A DNA stretch of 64,000 nucleotides from JACPRL01 sp035573715. GTDB taxonomy: Bacteria > Acidobacteriota > Terriglobia > Acidiferrales > 2-02-FULL-67-57. Of the stretch, positions 60,413 to 64,000 are shown piece by piece (the first letter of the stretch is position 1; every line of letters begins with the position of its first letter). The stretch lies in NCBI GenBank assembly GCA_035573715.1, contig DATLZZ010000002.1:62001-126000 (forward strand). Reading direction: 5' to 3'. Under the pieces are notes generated by a model. That model worked only from the letters and a program-made list of their open reading frames with translations. It ran no database searches and had not been told where the DNA came from. A program made the position numbers and the translations under genes.

Positions 60413-60783
60413 AGCGAGGCGGGATTGCAACGGCGGCGGCGCTACTGGCGCTGCTGGTAGCGGCGGGGCCCGTGCCCGCCGGCGGGGACGATGAGCTTCG
60501 ATTGGAAGTCGTCGTCACGGCGGAAGAAACCGGCAAGCCCGTCCCGGGCGCGTCGGTCTACGTGAAGTACACCGAAGAGCGCTTCATGCGGAAAGACAAG
60601 AAGGAAGAGTTGACCGGCAAAACCAACGAAGAGGGACGGGCCCTGGTTCCCGGCGTGCGGGCCGGTAAGGTGCTGGTGCAGGTTGTGGCCAAGGGATGGA
60701 AGACCTTCGGCCAGAACTATGAAGTGACCGGCCCAAAACACACCATCGAAATCAAACTCAAGCCTGCCAAGAGGTGGTATTAA
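60409..60783 (+). CDS. Small exported protein with a carboxypeptidase-regulatory/transthyretin-like fold
   Basis: 124 aa. Signal peptide of about 24 residues (AALLALLVAAGPVPAGG), then a single beta-sandwich: LRLEVVVTAEETGKPVPGAS, VYVKYTEERFMRKDKKEEL, GKTNEEGRALVPGVRAGKVL and VQVVAKGWKTFGQNYEV. This is the pattern of CarboxypepD_reg or Ig-like domains. Translationally coupled to the M48 protease, so probably a partner or substrate. No enzymatic residues seen. Confidence 0.8.
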   Translation: MKRGGIATAAALLALLVAAGPVPAGGDDELRLEVVVTAEETGKPVPGASVYVKYTEERFMRKDKKEELTGKTNEEGRALVPGVRAGKVLVQVVAKGWKTFGQNYEVTGPKHTIEIKLKPAKRWY

Positions 60784-60931
60784 CGGCGGGGCGGGCAATT
60801 CCCTCGCCAAAGCTCTCCGCTGGGCCAGAAAGTCAGAAGAATTTTTCTTGTTCCGCTGACCCACTGCTGCATTTGTGTGCAACTCAAAAAACAGCTTGGC
60901 AGGGCGAGCGTTAGTTGCCGCGCGCAGAGTC

Positions 60932-60965
60932 TTTTCCACAAACTTTTCAACATTTCTGTTGAAAA
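60932..60965. other. AT-rich island with three DnaA-box-like 9-mers
   Basis: TTTTCCACA (60932-60940), TTTTCAACA (60944-60952) and TGTTGAAAA, its reverse complement (60957-60965), lie in 34 bases of an otherwise GC-rich region. They resemble degenerate DnaA boxes, but the last two also form a terminator stem. Confidence 0.3.
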
Positions 60966-60971
60966 ATTTTT
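60944..60971. terminator. Possible bidirectional terminator between convergent genes
   Basis: TTTTCAAC (60944-60951) pairs with GTTGAAAA (60958-60965) around ATTTCT, followed by ATTTTT. On the reverse strand the stem also ends in a short T-tract. It separates the transthyretin-like gene from the convergent epimerase. Confidence 0.5.
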
Positions 60972-60981
60972 CTGCGGGGGC

Positions 60982-62043
60982 TCAGGACTCAAGGATGATG
61001 GAGTGCATCGCCTCCTCAGCGGTGTAGCGAACGAGGCGGGGGTAGTCGTCGCCCAGCAGGCGCTCGAGCCTCTCGGTGTTCATAACGTAGGAGCCGGCGA
61101 AGTAGGGGTACGCTTCGGGAGGCACGGGCGAGGTCCCGAGCGCCCAGAAAAGCCGATAAAGGAAGCCGACGAAACGATAGGAGCCGATGCGAATTACGCG
61201 GGTGCGCCCGACGCGACCGATGTCGGCGGCCGTCAGCGGCGAGCCACGGCCCTGAGCATTCAGGATTACCAGCTTGCCGTGCTCGAAGTGGTGGCAAAGC
61301 CAGGCCATCAGCCGGGCGGCGTCCTCAATGTGCATAAACTGGTAGAGCCCGTCGTACTCCGGCCCCCGAGGCAGGAGCAGAGGCAGCTTCCAGCGGTGCC
61401 GGGCGAGCCAGCGCCCGAAGCCGCTGCGCCGGGCGGGCTGGCCGCGCAGCGAACTGACAATAAAGTTCTCGACCTTGGGCCCGAGGAAGATGTGGCCGCG
61501 CACGATGTAGACTGAGCAGCCGTTCAGCCGCGGAAAGCGCTCCCGGCAAAGCTGGTCGGTTTCCTTCTTGTGCAGAGCATAGGTGTAGGTGTGAGGCTGT
61601 TGCGGATAGTCCTCATCCACGGGGCCGGGCAGCATAGGGCCGTAGCTGGTGACGCTGGAAAGATACAGAAAGAATTGAACTTGCCGGCGGGCTTGATTTA
61701 CGCGCTCGATGGCGTCTAGCAGATGAGCGGTGCCGCGGACGTTGATCTCCCACTGGCGCTGACGATCGGTGGCGCCAGTGCGAGCCGGGTCGAGAACGAA
61801 GGCCAGATGCACGACAAGTCGCACCTGGGCTTCGCGGATGAGGTTCTCAACAACGTCTGGGGCATCGGGTTGGGAGAGGTCGAGCTGGCAGAACTCGACT
61901 TGGGGATGGTTGACCCGCGGCCGGAAAAGGTCGATGCCTACCAGCGGGTGCTCTTGGAGCAGCGGAGCGAGGTGCTGCCCGAGATTGCCCGAGAGACCGG
62001 TGACAAGAATCGTCGCTCGGCTTGGGCTGGCGGGGATGCTCAT
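60982..62043 (-). CDS. NAD-dependent epimerase/dehydratase family protein (extended SDR)
   Basis: 353 aa. Rossmann motif ILVTGLSGNLGQHLAPLL, NVRGTAHLLDAIERVNQARR, catalytic Ser in YLSSVTSYGP and the YxxxK pair in YTYALHKKETDQL, then IVRGHIFLGPKVENFIV. Sugar-nucleotide epimerases and other NAD(H) SDRs share this layout; the substrate is not identifiable. Single gene, divergent from pilB. Confidence 0.85.
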   Translation of the reverse strand: MSIPASPSRATILVTGLSGNLGQHLAPLLQEHPLVGIDLFRPRVNHPQVEFCQLDLSQPDAPDVVENLIREAQVRLVVHLAFVLDPARTGATDRQRQWEINVRGTAHLLDAIERVNQARRQVQFFLYLSSVTSYGPMLPGPVDEDYPQQPHTYTYALHKKETDQLCRERFPRLNGCSVYIVRGHIFLGPKVENFIVSSLRGQPARRSGFGRWLARHRWKLPLLLPRGPEYDGLYQFMHIEDAARLMAWLCHHFEHGKLVILNAQGRGSPLTAADIGRVGRTRVIRIGSYRFVGFLYRLFWALGTSPVPPEAYPYFAGSYVMNTERLERLLGDDYPRLVRYTAEEAMHSIILES

Positions 62044-62106
62044 CGGGGCGGCTCATCTTATCCAACCGATGCCCGAAATGCCAGACCTGCAACAGGTTGG
62101 GCTTGC

Positions 62107-62135
62107 TTGACACCGGCCTCAAATTCACCTACGAT
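62107..62135 (+). promoter_or_regulatory. Promoter of pilB-pilT
   Basis: Perfect TTGACA (62107-62112), 17-base spacer, TACGAT (62130-62135), 28 bases before the pilB GTG. Confidence 0.65.
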
Positions 62136-62163
62136 TCGAACACCACAAAGGGACGGGGTGACG

Positions 62164-63885
62164 GTGTCGGCTCGACTGGGTGAAATCCTCATCAAAGAGA
62201 AGCTGATAACCAAGGAGCAACTCGACCAGGCGCTGGCGCACCAGAAAAAGAACGGCGGGCGCTTGGGCGGGGCTCTGGTGAAGCTGGGGTTCATCAGCGA
62301 CGAGGAAATCACCGGCGTCCTCTCTCGCCAGTACGGCGTTCCCGCCATCAATCTGAGCTACTACGAAGTGGACGGCACGGTCATCAAGCTGGTGCCGCAG
62401 GAGACGGCGGTGCGCTATCAGGTGGTGCCGCTGTCCCGCGTCGGCTCCACCCTTACCATCGCCATGGCCGATCCCACCAACGTCTTCGCCATGGACGACA
62501 TCAAGTTCATGACCGGTCTGAAGGTGGAGCCGGTGGTGGCGTCGGAGTCGGCCATCACCGAGGCCATCACCAAGTTCTACGGCAGCAGCAGCGCGACCTC
62601 GGAGCAGGAGCTGGAAAAGGTGATGGCGCAAATCGGTGCCGAAGATGCCGACGTCGAGCTCGCCGAGGAAGAGGAAGAACTTTCGGCCGCGGAGCTCGAG
62701 CAGGCCGCCGAAGATGCGCCGGTGATCAAGCTGGTCAACCTGATTCTGACCGAGGCGCTGCACAAGGGCGCCAGCGACATCCACATCGAGCCCTATGAAA
62801 AAGATTACCGGGTGCGGTTCCGCGTCGACGGTGTGCTGCAGAACTTCATGAACCCGCCGCTCAAGCTGAAGGACGCCATGACCAGCCGCATCAAGATCAT
62901 GGCCAAGCTGGATATCTCCGAGAAGCGCCTGCCGCAAGACGGCCGCATCATGCTGAAGCTCACCAAGGACGGGCGCAAGAAGGAGCTCGACTACCGCGTC
63001 TCCGTCTGTCCCACCTTGCACGGTGAGAAAGTCGTCATGCGGTTGCTCGACAAAGAGAACCTGCGGCTCGACATGACCAAGCTGGGCATGGAGCCGGAAT
63101 CGCTGGCCAAGTTCGAGAAGGCGATTCTGAAGCCCTACGGGATGGTATTGGTGACCGGCCCGACCGGCAGCGGCAAGACCAACACCCTCTATAGCTCCAT
63201 TTCACGCTTGAACACGCCGGACACCAACATCATGACTGCGGAAGACCCGGTCGAATTCCAGTTGCCGGGCATCAACCAGGTGCAGATGAAGGAGCAGATC
63301 GGGCTGAACTTTGCCGCGGCGCTGCGCTCCTTCCTGCGGCAGGACCCGAACATCATCCTGGTGGGAGAGATCCGCGATTTTGAAACGGCGGAAATCGCGG
63401 TCAAGGCGGCGCTCACCGGCCACCTGGTGCTTTCGACCCTGCATACCAACGACGCGCCCAGCACCATCAGCCGGTTGATGAACATGGGCATCGAGCCGTT
63501 CCTGGTGGCGACCTCGGTGCACCTGATTTGCGCCCAGCGCCTGGTGCGGCGCATCTGCACGGAATGCAAGGAAGAGCTGCACCTGCCCCCGCAGGCCCTG
63601 ATTGACGTCGGTTACACGCCGGACGAGGCCAAGACCACCAAAGTGTTCAAGGGCAAGGGCTGCGAGCGCTGCAACGGCAGCGGCTATAAAGGCCGCACCG
63701 GCCTCTACGAAGTGATGGAAATTACCGACGAGATGCGCGAATTGATTCTCGTGGGCGCCTCGGCACTGGAATTGAAGAAAAAAGCGATTGAACAGGGTAT
63801 GATTACCTTGCGCCGGAGCGGCTTGATCAAGATTGCGGCGGGGATGACCACCATCGAAGAGGTCATCCGCGAAACGGTTCTCTAA
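62164..63885 (+). CDS. pilB: Type IV pilus extension ATPase PilB
   Basis: 573 aa. MshEN-type N-terminal domain (RLGEILIKEKLITKEQLDQA, c-di-GMP-binding family), then the secretion ATPase core: Walker A VTGPTGSGKTNTLYSSI (about residue 330), Asp box with MTAEDPVEFQLPG, Walker B NIILVGEIRDFETAEIAVKA, His box TGHLVLSTLHTNDAPST, and the zinc tetra-Cys CTEC...CERC. Powers pilus assembly. GTG 62164 gives the usual MSARLGE start; GTG 62158 is possible. Confidence 0.95.
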   Translation: MSARLGEILIKEKLITKEQLDQALAHQKKNGGRLGGALVKLGFISDEEITGVLSRQYGVPAINLSYYEVDGTVIKLVPQETAVRYQVVPLSRVGSTLTIAMADPTNVFAMDDIKFMTGLKVEPVVASESAITEAITKFYGSSSATSEQELEKVMAQIGAEDADVELAEEEEELSAAELEQAAEDAPVIKLVNLILTEALHKGASDIHIEPYEKDYRVRFRVDGVLQNFMNPPLKLKDAMTSRIKIMAKLDISEKRLPQDGRIMLKLTKDGRKKELDYRVSVCPTLHGEKVVMRLLDKENLRLDMTKLGMEPESLAKFEKAILKPYGMVLVTGPTGSGKTNTLYSSISRLNTPDTNIMTAEDPVEFQLPGINQVQMKEQIGLNFAAALRSFLRQDPNIILVGEIRDFETAEIAVKAALTGHLVLSTLHTNDAPSTISRLMNMGIEPFLVATSVHLICAQRLVRRICTECKEELHLPPQALIDVGYTPDEAKTTKVFKGKGCERCNGSGYKGRTGLYEVMEITDEMRELILVGASALELKKKAIEQGMITLRRSGLIKIAAGMTTIEEVIRETVL

Positions 63886-63900
63886 CAGGAGGGACGAGGC

Positions 63901-64000
63901 GTGGCGACGCTCAGCTTGACTGAACTGTTGAAGAAAATGCTGGAAACCGGCGGGTCCGACCTGCACATCACTACCAACAGCCCGCCGCGCATCCGGGTGG
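63901..64000 (+). CDS. pilT: Type IV pilus retraction ATPase PilT (N-terminal fragment, cut by the window edge)
   Basis: The first 33 codons, from a GTG start behind AGGAGGGACG, read VATLSLTELLKKMLETGGSD then LHITTNSPPRIRV, the standard PilT N-terminus. Fifteen bases after pilB. The ATPase core lies outside the window. Confidence 0.88.
   Translation, partial: MATLSLTELLKKMLETGGSDLHITTNSPPRIRV

Overview
The window is GC-rich, gene-dense bacterial chromosome from a diderm with type IV pili. Signs include a meso-DAP-type murE (DNPR motif), an Mla-type ABC ATPase, an S46 periplasmic dipeptidyl-peptidase, an ECF sigma/zinc-finger anti-sigma/DUF3106 unit and pilB-pilT. GTG and TTG starts are common and many genes overlap by 1-4 bases. 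The combination resembles Acidobacteriota or a neighbouring lineage. This is an inference from gene content; no marker phylogeny was run. An archaeal-type bifunctional FBP aldolase/phosphatase fits a deep-branching or thermophilic relative.

Layout. 1-2.4 kb: groES-groEL (reverse) behind two tandem CIRCE operators, then the FBP aldolase/phosphatase. 2.4-6.6 kb: mobA, an orphan MlaF-like ATPase, and a reductase-ACP-ketosynthase mini-cluster. 6.7-10.1 kb: an S46 dipeptidyl-peptidase followed by an MFSD1-like MFS transporter. 10.1-14.8 kb (reverse): ribE-ribD, ftsY, and a Cache-HAMP-HD-GYP sensor. 14.9-18.2 kb: a three-gene operon of a degenerate RecA-like protein, a 99-aa helical protein and a family-B DNA polymerase with damaged proofreading motifs. 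I consider this the most interesting system in the window. 18.1-28.8 kb (reverse): gpsA-plsY-thpR-cinA, an IPT/NHL protein, pgpA-yacG, and the moxR-DUF58-mutY-tgpA run. 28.9-34.2 kb: tRNA-Val, ychF, a ZIP transporter, an alkD-like gene, a STAS protein, and the ECF sigma/anti-sigma/DUF3106 operon.

34.4-52.0 kb is a complete dcw cell-wall and division cluster in the order mraZ-rsmH-ftsL-ftsI-murE-murF-mraY-murD-ftsW-murG-murC-murB-ftsQ-ftsA-ftsZ. It starts at a strong promoter overlapping a MraZ box and has a terminator-like hairpin between ftsL and ftsI. 52.0-64 kb: a GT4 glycosyltransferase, glyA-rpiB, ftsB-pgm, cutA-corA, a Cys/Met PLP enzyme, an M48 protease with a small secreted partner, an epimerase, and pilB-pilT (pilT cut by the window edge).

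The window is mainly core metabolism and envelope biogenesis. I see no insertion sequence, prophage, integrase, rRNA or CRISPR array. The accessory-looking parts are the PolB cassette, the dipeptide-use pair and the reductase/ACP/ketosynthase cluster. Several genes place a good -10 box only 4-8 bases before an SD-less start codon, which suggests leaderless transcripts.
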